Shown here: piece after piece, positions 33,381 through 47,845 of the stretch
How the letters are laid out: every line of letters starts with the position of its first letter
Position numbering within the stretch: position 1 is the stretch's first letter
Assembly: GCF_022606355.1 (NCBI RefSeq)
Contig: NZ_JAHHZQ010000005.1
Coordinates: 310,001-374,000, forward strand
DNA length: 64,000 nucleotides
Direction of reading: 5' to 3'
From: Leifsonia shinshuensis
GTDB lineage: Bacteria > Actinomycetota > Actinomycetes > Actinomycetales > Microbacteriaceae
Notes under the pieces: generated by a model
The model's input: the letters and a program-made list of their open reading frames with translations, nothing else
The model's database searches: none
What the model was told of the DNA's origin: nothing
Translations under genes and position numbers: made by a program

Positions 33381-34256
33381 TCAGTCGCGGCGTGTGCCGC
33401 TCTGGAAGATGCCGCGCGCGGGCGGCGGCGACGGGACGCTGGTCTGGTCGGTCACGATGGGGGCGCCTGCGGCGAACGTGCGCAGCTCTTCGCCGGCGAC
33501 GGCCTTCGCGGGATGCGGTCCGCTCGCCAGCAGACGCGGCAGCCACTCCAGCGGCAGCGGGGAGTTCGACCCGACCAGCACGACGTTGCCGAACCTCCGC
33601 CCCTTGAGCACCTGCGTCTCGGCCAGGGCGGCCACGTTCTCCACGACCGCGCCGAGCGTCGACACCTGGCTGCGCGCGAACGTGAGCGGCGGCCCGTCCG
33701 CGACATTCACGAGCACGATGCCGTCCGGCTTCAGCAGCGACACCGCAGAGCGGTAGAACTCCACGCTGGTCACGTGGGCGGGCGTGCGCGCGCCGCTGAA
33801 GATATCGACGACCAGCAGGTCGACCTCACCGCGGAGGCCGGCCGGCAGCTTGCCCACGACCTCCCGGGCGTCGCCGTGCCGGATGCGGATCTGCGCGTAG
33901 CGCGGCAGCGGGAGGTTCTCGCGCACCAGGTCGACCAGCCGGCTCTCCAGCTCCACCACCTGCTGCCGCGATCCCGGCCGCGTGTACGCGACGTAACGGG
34001 GGAGGGTCAGCGCGCCCGCGCCCAGGTGCACGGCGGTGATCGGCTGCCCCGGCTCGCCGATGAGGTCGATCACGTTGCCCATGCGTTGCACGTACTCGAA
34101 GAACAGGCGGCTCGGGTCGTCCAGGTCGACGTGCGACTGCGGCGTCCCGTCGACGATCAGCTGGTATGCGCCCGGCACGAACCGGTCGGGCTCGATGCTG
34201 GCGAGGTAGCCGCTCTCCGCGAGGACGACCGACGGGACCGACGGGTTCTGTGGCAC
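33381..34256 (-). CDS. Spermidine synthase-like methyltransferase-fold protein
   Basis: 291 residues. The Rossmann core shows ITAVHLGAGALTLPRYVAYT, QQVVELESRLVDLVRENLPL, IRIRHGDAREVV and LLVVDIFSGARTPAHVTSVE. These match spermidine synthase-like proteins. The aminopropyl-transfer GGGDG motif is replaced by HLGAGAL, as in the actinobacterial group whose activity is unproven. GTG start at 34256. Convergent with pxpC, divergent from the membrane protein at 34417. Confidence 0.8.
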   Translation of the reverse strand: MPQNPSVPSVVLAESGYLASIEPDRFVPGAYQLIVDGTPQSHVDLDDPSRLFFEYVQRMGNVIDLIGEPGQPITAVHLGAGALTLPRYVAYTRPGSRQQVVELESRLVDLVRENLPLPRYAQIRIRHGDAREVVGKLPAGLRGEVDLLVVDIFSGARTPAHVTSVEFYRSAVSLLKPDGIVLVNVADGPPLTFARSQVSTLGAVVENVAALAETQVLKGRRFGNVVLVGSNSPLPLEWLPRLLASGPHPAKAVAGEELRTFAAGAPIVTDQTSVPSPPPARGIFQSGTRRD

Positions 34257-34297
34257 GCGTCCAGCGTAGCCGCGGACGCCCCGGCGTCGCCCTCGGC

Positions 34298-34340
34298 CTC
34301 CACCCGATCTCCACCCTCGTCTCCACCCGGTCTCCGCCGT
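34298..34340. repeat. Tandem CTCCACCC repeat in a divergent promoter region
   Basis: Three and a half copies of an 11-12-base unit, CTCCACCCGAT, CTCCACCCTCGT, CTCCACCCGGT, then CTCCGCCGT. They lie between the spermidine-synthase-like gene and the DUF1453-like gene. The unit length is close to one helical turn, which suits side-by-side binding of a regulator, but chance repetition in GC-rich DNA is possible. Confidence 0.45.
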
Positions 34341-34416
34341 CGGGCGGTGCCGCCCACCGCGCCCGTCGACGACGCTGGGGGAGTGGCCGGATCCTCCGGC
34401 CGGAAGGAACGCCCCC

Positions 34417-34935
34417 ATGACCGTCCAGACGCTGACCAACGCGATCCTCATCCTGCTGCTGATCTGCTGGGTCGGCTACCGGCAGCTCACGTGGCGTCCG
34501 GTGTCGATTGCCAAGATGTGGCGCTTCCCCGCGATCATGACCGTCGTCGGGCTGGTGACGATCGGGCAGCAGGTCACACTCCCCTCGCTCACGCCCCTCG
34601 ACATCGCCGTGGTCGCCGGCGAGCTCGTGCTCTCACTCGGTGTCGGCGCGTGGATGGGCGCGATCGCGCACTTCCGCCGGCTGGAGAACCCCGTGCAGCT
34701 CGGCAACGACGCCCGCTACGTCGCCACGTACGAGTCGCGCACCGGGGTGCTGGGGATGGTGCTCTGGGTCGTGGTGATCGGCATCCGCATCGGCGTCGAC
34801 GTCGTCGCCTCCGCCGCCGGCCTGCACCTGGTGACCGCCACCGGTGTCATCTTCCTGGTGTTCGCCGCCAACCGCGCCGCCCGAACCGCCGTCTTCGCGG
34901 CGCGTCTCGATCGTCACGCCGCGCTCGCCGCATGA
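34417..34935 (+). CDS. Four-helix membrane protein (DUF1453-like)
   Basis: 172 residues. Hydrophobic segments: TLTNAILILLLICWVGY, PAIMTVVGLVTIGQQV, LDIAVVAGELVLSLGVGAWM and GVLGMVLWVVVIGIRIGVDV, with a last one near the C-terminus. The pattern and the phrase YRQLTWRPVS recall DUF1453/CcdC-type proteins, a tentative match. GGAAGGAACGCCCCC precedes the ATG. It ends eight bases before the histidine kinase and could be the sensed or regulated partner of the two-component system. Confidence 0.65.
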   Translation: MTVQTLTNAILILLLICWVGYRQLTWRPVSIAKMWRFPAIMTVVGLVTIGQQVTLPSLTPLDIAVVAGELVLSLGVGAWMGAIAHFRRLENPVQLGNDARYVATYESRTGVLGMVLWVVVIGIRIGVDVVASAAGLHLVTATGVIFLVFAANRAARTAVFAARLDRHAALAA

Positions 34936-34942
34936 TGGTCTC

Positions 34943-36106
34943 GTGGACTTCTGGACCAGGCCGGGGCTGCTGGCCCTCGCACTGAATCTGCTCGGCGCCG
35001 TCGCCATCGGCTGGTCGCTGCTGCGCACCCACGCCGGGGACCGCCCGGTGTGGGTGCTCGTCGTCGCGTTCGTCTCCGTCGCCGCGTGGGTTCTCCGCGC
35101 GGTGCTGAGCTTCGCCGGGTGGAGGCGCGCCGCCCTGGTGTTGAGCCTGGTCGCGGCGGTCACGGGTGCGTTCGTCGCGCCGGCGACCGACGGCCTCGCG
35201 ATCGTGCCGGCGGCCGTCGCCGTGCTGTATCTGATCGGCGACCCGGAGCGGCCCGTACAGCTGGGCGGTGCTGTCGCCGTGGCGTGCGCGGCGCTGGTCG
35301 CCGTCGGTGCCGTGCCGTTCGGGTCGCCCGTCGCCGCGGTGCTCGGCGAGATGGCGGGCATCGTCCTCGCCGCGTTCGCCGGCCTGAGCCGCCGCCAGTT
35401 CCGCACCACGGAGGAGCAGGCCGCGCTGCTGCGCGAGCGCGACCTCGAGATGCGTGAGGAGGCCGCGCGCGTGGCCATCGCCCGCGACCTGCACGACGTG
35501 CTCGCGCACAGCCTGGGCGGGCTCGTCATCCAGCTCGATGCGGTCGACGCGCTGCTGGAGGCCGGGGACGCCGCGGCGGCGCGCGACCGGGTCGTGGTCG
35601 CGCGCGGCCTCGCGGCCGATGGGCTGGCCGAGGCGCGGAGGGCGGTCGCCGCCCTGCGCGATCCCGACCGCACGACGGCGGCGGGGATGGTGGCCCCCGC
35701 CGAGTTCCGGGCCACCCTCGACGACCTCGTGGCCGCCCACCGCACGCTCGGCGGCACGGCCGACCTCCACGTCGCAGGCGAGCCGAGGCCGTTGAGCGCT
35801 GGTCAGGCGACCGCGCTGCAGCGCGCTCTGCAGGAGGCGCTGAGCAACGCGCGCAAGCACGCGCCGGGCGCTCCCGTCGACGCGGGGCTCGACTGGCAGA
35901 CTGGGCGGGTGCAGCTCACGGTCTCCTCTCCGCTGGTCGCGTCGCGTGTCACCGCGGCGCCGCTGTCCGAGCTGGCGGCCTCCGGGGGAGGCCACGGCCT
36001 GGAGGGGATGAGCGAGCGGTTCGCCGCGCTGCCGCTCGGCGGCTCGGTGGCCGCCTCCTCGGCGGACGGCCGGTTCACCGTGACGGCCGAGGCGAGGCTG
36101 GCATGA
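34943..36106 (+). CDS. NarL-type sensor histidine kinase
   Basis: 387 residues. Five or six membrane helices fill the first 145 residues. The HisKA_3 dimerisation box RDLHDVLAHSLGGLVIQLDA has the phosphorylated His near 184. The ATPase domain has EALSNARKHAPG (N box) and GGGHGLEGMSERF (G box). Short periplasmic loops suggest the membrane part itself senses the signal, as in DesK/LiaS-like kinases. GTG start. Its stop overlaps the response regulator start by four bases. Confidence 0.9.
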   Translation: MDFWTRPGLLALALNLLGAVAIGWSLLRTHAGDRPVWVLVVAFVSVAAWVLRAVLSFAGWRRAALVLSLVAAVTGAFVAPATDGLAIVPAAVAVLYLIGDPERPVQLGGAVAVACAALVAVGAVPFGSPVAAVLGEMAGIVLAAFAGLSRRQFRTTEEQAALLRERDLEMREEAARVAIARDLHDVLAHSLGGLVIQLDAVDALLEAGDAAAARDRVVVARGLAADGLAEARRAVAALRDPDRTTAAGMVAPAEFRATLDDLVAAHRTLGGTADLHVAGEPRPLSAGQATALQRALQEALSNARKHAPGAPVDAGLDWQTGRVQLTVSSPLVASRVTAAPLSELAASGGGHGLEGMSERFAALPLGGSVAASSADGRFTVTAEARLA

Positions 36107-36780
36107 GCGGCGCCCTGCCCGCCGCCGAGACCCCGATCCGCGTGGTCGTCGCCGACGACCAGGCGATCATCCGCGACGGGCTGGTGACCGTGCTCGGCCT
36201 CCTGCCCGACATGCAGGTCGTCGGGGCCGCCGCCGACGGCGCGGAGGCGGTCGCGCTCGCCGTCTCCGAGCGCCCCGACGTCGTGCTGATGGATCTCCGC
36301 ATGCCCGTGCTCGACGGTGTCGGCGCGACGGAGCGCATCACCCGGGACGCTCCCGGTGTCGCCGTGCTGGTGCTGACCACCTTCGCCGACGACGAGTCCA
36401 TCCTCACGGCGCTCCGCGCCGGCGCGCGCGGCTATCTCACGAAGGACGCGGGCCGCGCCGAGCTGGCCGCGGCCGTGCGCGCGGTCGCCCGCGGGCAGTC
36501 CACGTTCGCACCGGAGGTCGGCGCGCGCATCGTCGGCTCGCTGACCTCGGCAGCACCCGCGAGGGCGGCCGATCGGCCGGACGCGCTCGTCGCCCGGTTC
36601 CCGACGCTCACCCGCCGGGAGGCCGAGGTGCTCGGCCTGGTCGCCGACGGCCTCAGCAACGGCGAGATCGCCTCCGCCCTGTTCGTCGGCACCTCGACAG
36701 TCAAGACGCACATCAACGCCATCTTCGCCAAGCTCGGAGTCCGGACCCGCGCCCAAGCCATCGCCCTCGTCCGCCCCTAG
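36103..36780 (+). CDS. NarL/FixJ-type response regulator
   Basis: 225 residues. The receiver domain has the acidic pair in VVVADDQAIIRDGL, the phosphoacceptor Asp64 in VLMDLRMP, the Thr in VLVLTTF and the Lys in GYLTKDAG. A LuxR-type helix-turn-helix follows: LTRREAEVLGLVADGLSNGE and TSTVKTHINAIFAKLGVRTR. ATGA overlap with the kinase. It likely activates or represses genes when phosphorylated; targets are unknown, but the membrane gene upstream is a candidate. Confidence 0.93.
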   Translation: MSGALPAAETPIRVVVADDQAIIRDGLVTVLGLLPDMQVVGAAADGAEAVALAVSERPDVVLMDLRMPVLDGVGATERITRDAPGVAVLVLTTFADDESILTALRAGARGYLTKDAGRAELAAAVRAVARGQSTFAPEVGARIVGSLTSAAPARAADRPDALVARFPTLTRREAEVLGLVADGLSNGEIASALFVGTSTVKTHINAIFAKLGVRTRAQAIALVRP

Positions 36781-36827
36781 CCTCACGCATCCTGTACCAG
36801 CGGCGGGGAGGGGAGGAGGATGTCGTC

Positions 36828-37877
36828 ATGGCGGATCGGGTGCTGGTGACGGGCGGGTCGGGGTTCGTGGGGGCGCACTGCGTGCTCGCGGCGCTGGAGG
36901 CGGGGTATGACGTCCGCACGACCATCCGGTCGCCGCAGCGCGCGGCCGACGTCCGCGCGCAGCTCGCCGCGGGAGCCGCTCTCGGGGGAACGGACAGTGC
37001 CGATGCCGGCGACCGCGTGGAGTTCGCCATCGCCGACCTCCTCGACGACGCCGGCTGGTCCGACGCCGTCGCCGGCTGCCGGTTCGTTCTGCATGTCGCC
37101 TCCCCCTTCCCGATGACGGAGCCGAAGGATCCCGACGAGCTGGTGCGCCCGGCCAGGGAGGGCGCGCTGCGGGTGCTGCGCGCCGCTCGCGACGCCGGGG
37201 TGGAGCGGGTCGTCCTCACCTCATCGTTCGCCGCGATCGGCTACGGTCACGCGCCGACGAAGCGGCCGTTCACCGAGGTCGACTGGACCGAGCTCGACAG
37301 CGGCCGCCCGATCAGCGCCTACGTCCGCTCCAAGACGCTCGCCGAACGGGCGGCATGGGCCTTCATCGCGGAGGAGGGCGGCCACCTCCAGCTCGCCACC
37401 GTCAACCCGGTCGGCATCCTCGGCCCGGTGCTCGGCCCCGACTACTCCAGCTCTGTCGAGCTGGTGAAGCTCGTGAAGGAGGGCCGCCTCCCGCGCCTGC
37501 CCGACGTGTACTTCGGCGTCGTCGACGTGCGCGACGTGGCCGGCCTCCACCTGCTCGCGATGACCCGCCCGGAAGCCGCGGGCGAGCGGTTCCTCGCGAC
37601 GGCCGGGGATGCGCTGAGCGCGCCGGAGCTGGCGCTGCTGATCCGCGGCCACCTCGGCTCGCCGGCGGGCGACCGGGTGCGCACCGGCGTGATGCCGACC
37701 TGGGTCGTCAAGGCCGCCGCCCCGTTCAGCCGGCGCGTGCGCGGTTCGCTGGCCGACATCGGCGTCTACAGGAACGGCTCCTCGCACAAGGCGCGCAGTG
37801 TGCTCGGCTGGGAGCCGCGGTCGCGTGAAGAGGCCGTGTTCGCGACCGTCGACTCCCTCCCGCCGCGGCTGCGCTAG
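36828..37877 (+). CDS. NAD-dependent epimerase/dehydratase family oxidoreductase (dihydroflavonol reductase-like)
   Basis: 349 residues of the extended SDR type. Nucleotide loop VTGGSGFVGAHC (8-19), FVLHVASPFPM, VLTSSFAAIGYG and catalytic Tyr/Lys in YVRSKTLAE. VNPVGILGPVLGPDYSSSVE and YFGVVDVRDVAGLHLLAM are typical for the dihydroflavonol/aldehyde reductase branch. It probably reduces a carbonyl with NADPH. GGGGAGGAGGATGTC lies upstream of the ATG. Last gene before the rpoB leader. Confidence 0.87.
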   Translation: MADRVLVTGGSGFVGAHCVLAALEAGYDVRTTIRSPQRAADVRAQLAAGAALGGTDSADAGDRVEFAIADLLDDAGWSDAVAGCRFVLHVASPFPMTEPKDPDELVRPAREGALRVLRAARDAGVERVVLTSSFAAIGYGHAPTKRPFTEVDWTELDSGRPISAYVRSKTLAERAAWAFIAEEGGHLQLATVNPVGILGPVLGPDYSSSVELVKLVKEGRLPRLPDVYFGVVDVRDVAGLHLLAMTRPEAAGERFLATAGDALSAPELALLIRGHLGSPAGDRVRTGVMPTWVVKAAAPFSRRVRGSLADIGVYRNGSSHKARSVLGWEPRSREEAVFATVDSLPPRLR

Positions 37878-37878
37878 C

Positions 37879-37902
37879 CCGGAGATCCGCCCGGAGATTC
37901 GC
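37879..37902. repeat. Tandem 12-mer CCGGAGATCCGC/CCGGAGATTCGC (family 2 unit)
   Basis: Two direct copies with one mismatch follow the SDR stop codon by one base. The same 12-mer forms the arm of the palindrome at 27079-27090 and resembles the unit at 11478-11486. Here the complementary arm is missing, so this copy is broken or a half element. Confidence 0.55.
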
Positions 37903-37974
37903 CCGTCGCGCCGGGGAATATCCGGCCGCCCGCGAGGTTATACACCGAGACTGCGCCCCGGGTCAAGAAAAGAC

Positions 37975-38004
37975 TGGACACGGCGCGTCAGTTTGACATA
38001 TAGT
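37975..38004 (+). promoter_or_regulatory. Likely sigma-A promoter of rpoB
   Basis: TGGACA (37975-37980) and TATAGT (37999-38004) each match consensus at five of six positions with an 18-base spacer. Transcription would start near 38011, giving an rpoB leader of about 186 bases. TTGACA at 37993-37998 abuts the -10 and could be a second -35, but nothing suitable follows it. Confidence 0.6.
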
Positions 38005-38196
38005 GGTTCTTTGCGCTCCCAGCGCACACCCTTGCCTTCATATTGCGGTCGGCTCTGACTTTCCACGCACGCGTCTGGGCCCGGTTCACCGGGTCAGATA
38101 CGGCGCAGCGCGACGTGTCTGGGAGTCCTCGTCCCTCATAACACCACATCTCGACCGACAGTAACTGGCCCGACGGGGCCCACGGAGGTTATTTCC
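38005..38196 (+). promoter_or_regulatory. rpoB 5' leader
   Basis: About 190 bases without a gene. It contains small dyads GCGC/GCGC around 38013-38024 and CCCGGT/ACCGGG (38080-38085, 38088-38093), and ends in CACGGAGGTTATTTCC, a strong ribosome site for the TTG start. No ribosomal protein gene precedes rpoB here, so rpoBC has its own promoter. The leader may serve feedback or stability, which cannot be seen from sequence alone. Confidence 0.4.
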
Positions 38197-41694
<3,498 letters not shown>

Positions 41695-41743
41695 CCCGGT
41701 AGCCAGACCCAACTGACGAATCTTTTCTAGGAGAGAGTAAACA

Positions 41744-45619
<3,876 letters not shown>

Positions 45620-45644
45620 GCAGGTAGGTAGCCCGTACCACGAG

Positions 45645-45668
45645 GGCCCCCGGCAGACGCCGGGGGCC
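45645..45668 (+). terminator. Intrinsic terminator of rpoBC
   Basis: GGCCCCCGGC (45645-45654) pairs perfectly with GCCGGGGGCC (45659-45668) around AGAC, 26 bases after the rpoC stop. It is followed by the imperfect T run TTCGTCGTTC. This is the best classical terminator in the window. Confidence 0.85.
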
Positions 45669-45708
45669 TTCGTCGTTCGAGCGTGCGCGGATACGCGACA
45701 ATGGAGAG

Positions 45709-45936
45709 GTGTGGAGGCTTCTGGAGTACACGGACACCGTCGGTCGCTCGATGCTGGGCTTCGCGGCCGTCGCGCTCGTGGTCGCCGTGGTGAGCTTCGT
45801 CGTGGGGATCGTCCAGGCGTCGAGCGGTAACGCCGCCGGCACCCTCCCGTACTGGCTGACGACCATGGGCTGCGCCGTGCTCGGCGGCATCCTCGTCTAC
45901 CTCGCCAGTCGCCGCGGGGACATCCGCCACCACTAG
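45709..45936 (+). CDS. Small two-helix membrane protein
   Basis: 75 residues with GTG start. Two membrane segments: MLGFAAVALVVAVVSFVVGI and WLTTMGCAVLGGILVYLA, with a basic C-terminal tail. No family recognised. It lies between the rpoC terminator and a 29-bp perfect palindrome whose first base is the last base of its stop codon. Coding character and hydrophobic pattern support it as real, but only moderately. Confidence 0.55.
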   Translation: MWRLLEYTDTVGRSMLGFAAVALVVAVVSFVVGIVQASSGNAAGTLPYWLTTMGCAVLGGILVYLASRRGDIRHH

Positions 45937-46009
45937 CAGCCATCGCTTCCTCACTTTCTCCCGCAAAACGCCGGCTGCAGGCGGGAGAAAGTGAGGAAGC
46001 GATGGCTGC
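45936..46009. repeat. Perfect 29-bp inverted repeat before the pilus locus
   Basis: Arms 45936-45964 and 45981-46009 are exact complements over 29 bases, with a 16-base loop. The arm contains CCTCACTTTCTCCCGC and shares only TCACTTTC with copy A of family 1. A perfect stem this long is rare unless young or selected. It would stop transcription in both directions and may insulate the pil genes. A purely terminator role would not need 29 perfect pairs. Confidence 0.8.
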
Positions 46010-46175
46010 ACGCAGGTGACCCCCGCGCGTGGGGCACCCGCACGCGGGTCTGGTCCGTTGGCGCGCGGGGCGGTTACGGTGACAAAGCTTCGCCCCGCCC
46101 GGAGTCTCGCCCGGGCGACGGCGGCGCCCTGTCGTATACCCGAAGCGGCAGGACTTCTATCCGAGGAGGTCCCCT

Positions 46176-47837
46176 GTGGCGTCCATGACCGAGATCCTGA
46201 TTCTGCACGGCCATCTCCCCATCGAGTACTTGGACCGTGTCGAGACCGAGCCGAGTGCCGACGAGGCCGTCGTCCGCGAGCTGGTGAGCCGCGGGGCGAT
46301 CACCGCCGGCCAGCTCGCCCGCGCCCGCGCGGCGCAGTCGGGCCTGCCCTTCGTCGAGCTCGCCGACTACCCGGTCGACCGCGCGGCGGTCGGCCTGATC
46401 CCCGGCGCGATCTGCCGTCGGCACACCGTGCTCCCGATCGGGACCGCCGCCGGCTCCGTGATCCTGGCGATGGCCGACCCGGGCAACGTCTTCGCGCTCG
46501 ACGACGTGCGCGCCGCCGCGCACATGGGCGTGACCGCCGTGGTCGCCGACGAGGCCGACCTCCTGACCGCGATCGACCGCTACATCCGCGCCGATGACGA
46601 GCTCAGCGACCTCACCAACACGCTGGAGGAGGAGTCCGCCCCCGTCGAGGACCAGAGCGCGTTGACGGAGGCCGATGACGAGGCGCCGATCGTGCGTTTC
46701 GTGAACCTGCTCGTGAGCCAGGCCATCCAGGACCACGCGTCCGACATCCACATCGAGCCGGCCGAGCACGACGTGCGTGTGCGGTACCGCATCGACGGAG
46801 TGCTGCACGCGATGCAGAGCGCGCCGAAGGCGATCCAGAACGGCGTGATCTCCCGGCTCAAGATCATGAGCGACATCGACATCGCCGAGCGCCGCAAGCC
46901 GCAGGACGGCCGCATGTCCGTGGTCCACGGCGGCCGCCAGATCGACCTCCGTGTCGCGACCCTGCCGACGGTGTGGGGCGAGAAGGTCGTCATGCGGATC
47001 CTGGACAACACGAACACCGGGATGACCCTCACCGACCTCAACCTGCTCGAGCGCAACTTCGAGACCTACCGGGCGTCGTACTCGAAGCCGTACGGGATGA
47101 TCCTCGTCACCGGCCCGACCGGCTCGGGCAAGTCGACCACGCTCTACACGACGCTCAACGCGGTGGCCCGCCCCGAGATCAACGTGATCACCGTCGAGGA
47201 CCCCGTCGAGTATCGGATGGCGGGCATCAACCAGGTGCAGGTGAACCCCAAGGCGGGTCTGACGTTCGCGAGCGCGCTGCGAAGCATCCTCCGCAGCGAC
47301 CCGGACGTGGTGCTGCTCGGTGAGATCCGCGACCACGAGACCGCGCAGATCGCCATCGAGGCGTCGCTGACCGGCCACCTGGTGCTCTCCACCCTGCACA
47401 CCAACGACGCCCCCAGCGCGGTCACCCGCCTGACCGAGATGGACATCGAGCCCTTCCTCGTCGGCTCCGCACTCGACTGCGTGGTCGCCCAGCGCCTCGC
47501 CCGCCGCCTCTGCGAGCGGTGCAAGCAGCCGGGGGCGTACACGCACGATGATCTGCGGCGGCTGCGGTTCGAGGTGCCCGACGTGGAGCTGCCTCCCGTC
47601 TTCGTGCCGGTCGGTTGCCCTGCGTGCTCCAACACCGGCTACCGCGGCCGTATCGCCGTGCACGAGGTGATGGCGGTGACGGAGGAGATCGAGCGGCTCA
47701 CGGTCGAGCGCGCATCGAGCGCCGACATCGGCCGCGTCGCCCGCGAGCAGGGGATGCTGACGCTGCGCGAGGACGGCTGGGAGAAGGTCAAGCGCGGCAT
47801 GACGTCCGTCGAAGAGATCCTGAGAGTGGTCGCCTAG
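46176..47837 (+). CDS. pilB: Type IV pilus assembly ATPase PilB
   Basis: 553 residues. An N-terminal GSPII_E/MshEN-like domain (about 30-135) precedes the secretion ATPase. Walker A is GPTGSGKST (313-321), the Asp box is VITVEDPVEYR, Walker B RSDPDVVLLGEIRD and the His box HLVLSTLHTNDAPSAVTRL. The tetracysteine zinc site LCERCKQPG...VGCPACSNTG is typical of PilB/GspE and absent from PilT. It powers pilin polymerisation. GTG start with GAGGAGG. First gene of the pil locus. Confidence 0.95.
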   Translation: MASMTEILILHGHLPIEYLDRVETEPSADEAVVRELVSRGAITAGQLARARAAQSGLPFVELADYPVDRAAVGLIPGAICRRHTVLPIGTAAGSVILAMADPGNVFALDDVRAAAHMGVTAVVADEADLLTAIDRYIRADDELSDLTNTLEEESAPVEDQSALTEADDEAPIVRFVNLLVSQAIQDHASDIHIEPAEHDVRVRYRIDGVLHAMQSAPKAIQNGVISRLKIMSDIDIAERRKPQDGRMSVVHGGRQIDLRVATLPTVWGEKVVMRILDNTNTGMTLTDLNLLERNFETYRASYSKPYGMILVTGPTGSGKSTTLYTTLNAVARPEINVITVEDPVEYRMAGINQVQVNPKAGLTFASALRSILRSDPDVVLLGEIRDHETAQIAIEASLTGHLVLSTLHTNDAPSAVTRLTEMDIEPFLVGSALDCVVAQRLARRLCERCKQPGAYTHDDLRRLRFEVPDVELPPVFVPVGCPACSNTGYRGRIAVHEVMAVTEEIERLTVERASSADIGRVAREQGMLTLREDGWEKVKRGMTSVEEILRVVA

Positions 47838-47845
47838 GAGGGCCC

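Noticed and set aside
37993-38021. TTGACA as the -35 of an rpoB promoter
   Set aside because: No -10-like hexamer occurs 16-19 bases downstream; the TGGACA/TATAGT pair fits better.
45965-45980. Integration site or transposon end at the 29-bp inverted repeat
   Set aside because: No transposase, integrase, target duplication or foreign gene is adjacent; the loop is too short to be an insertion sequence.
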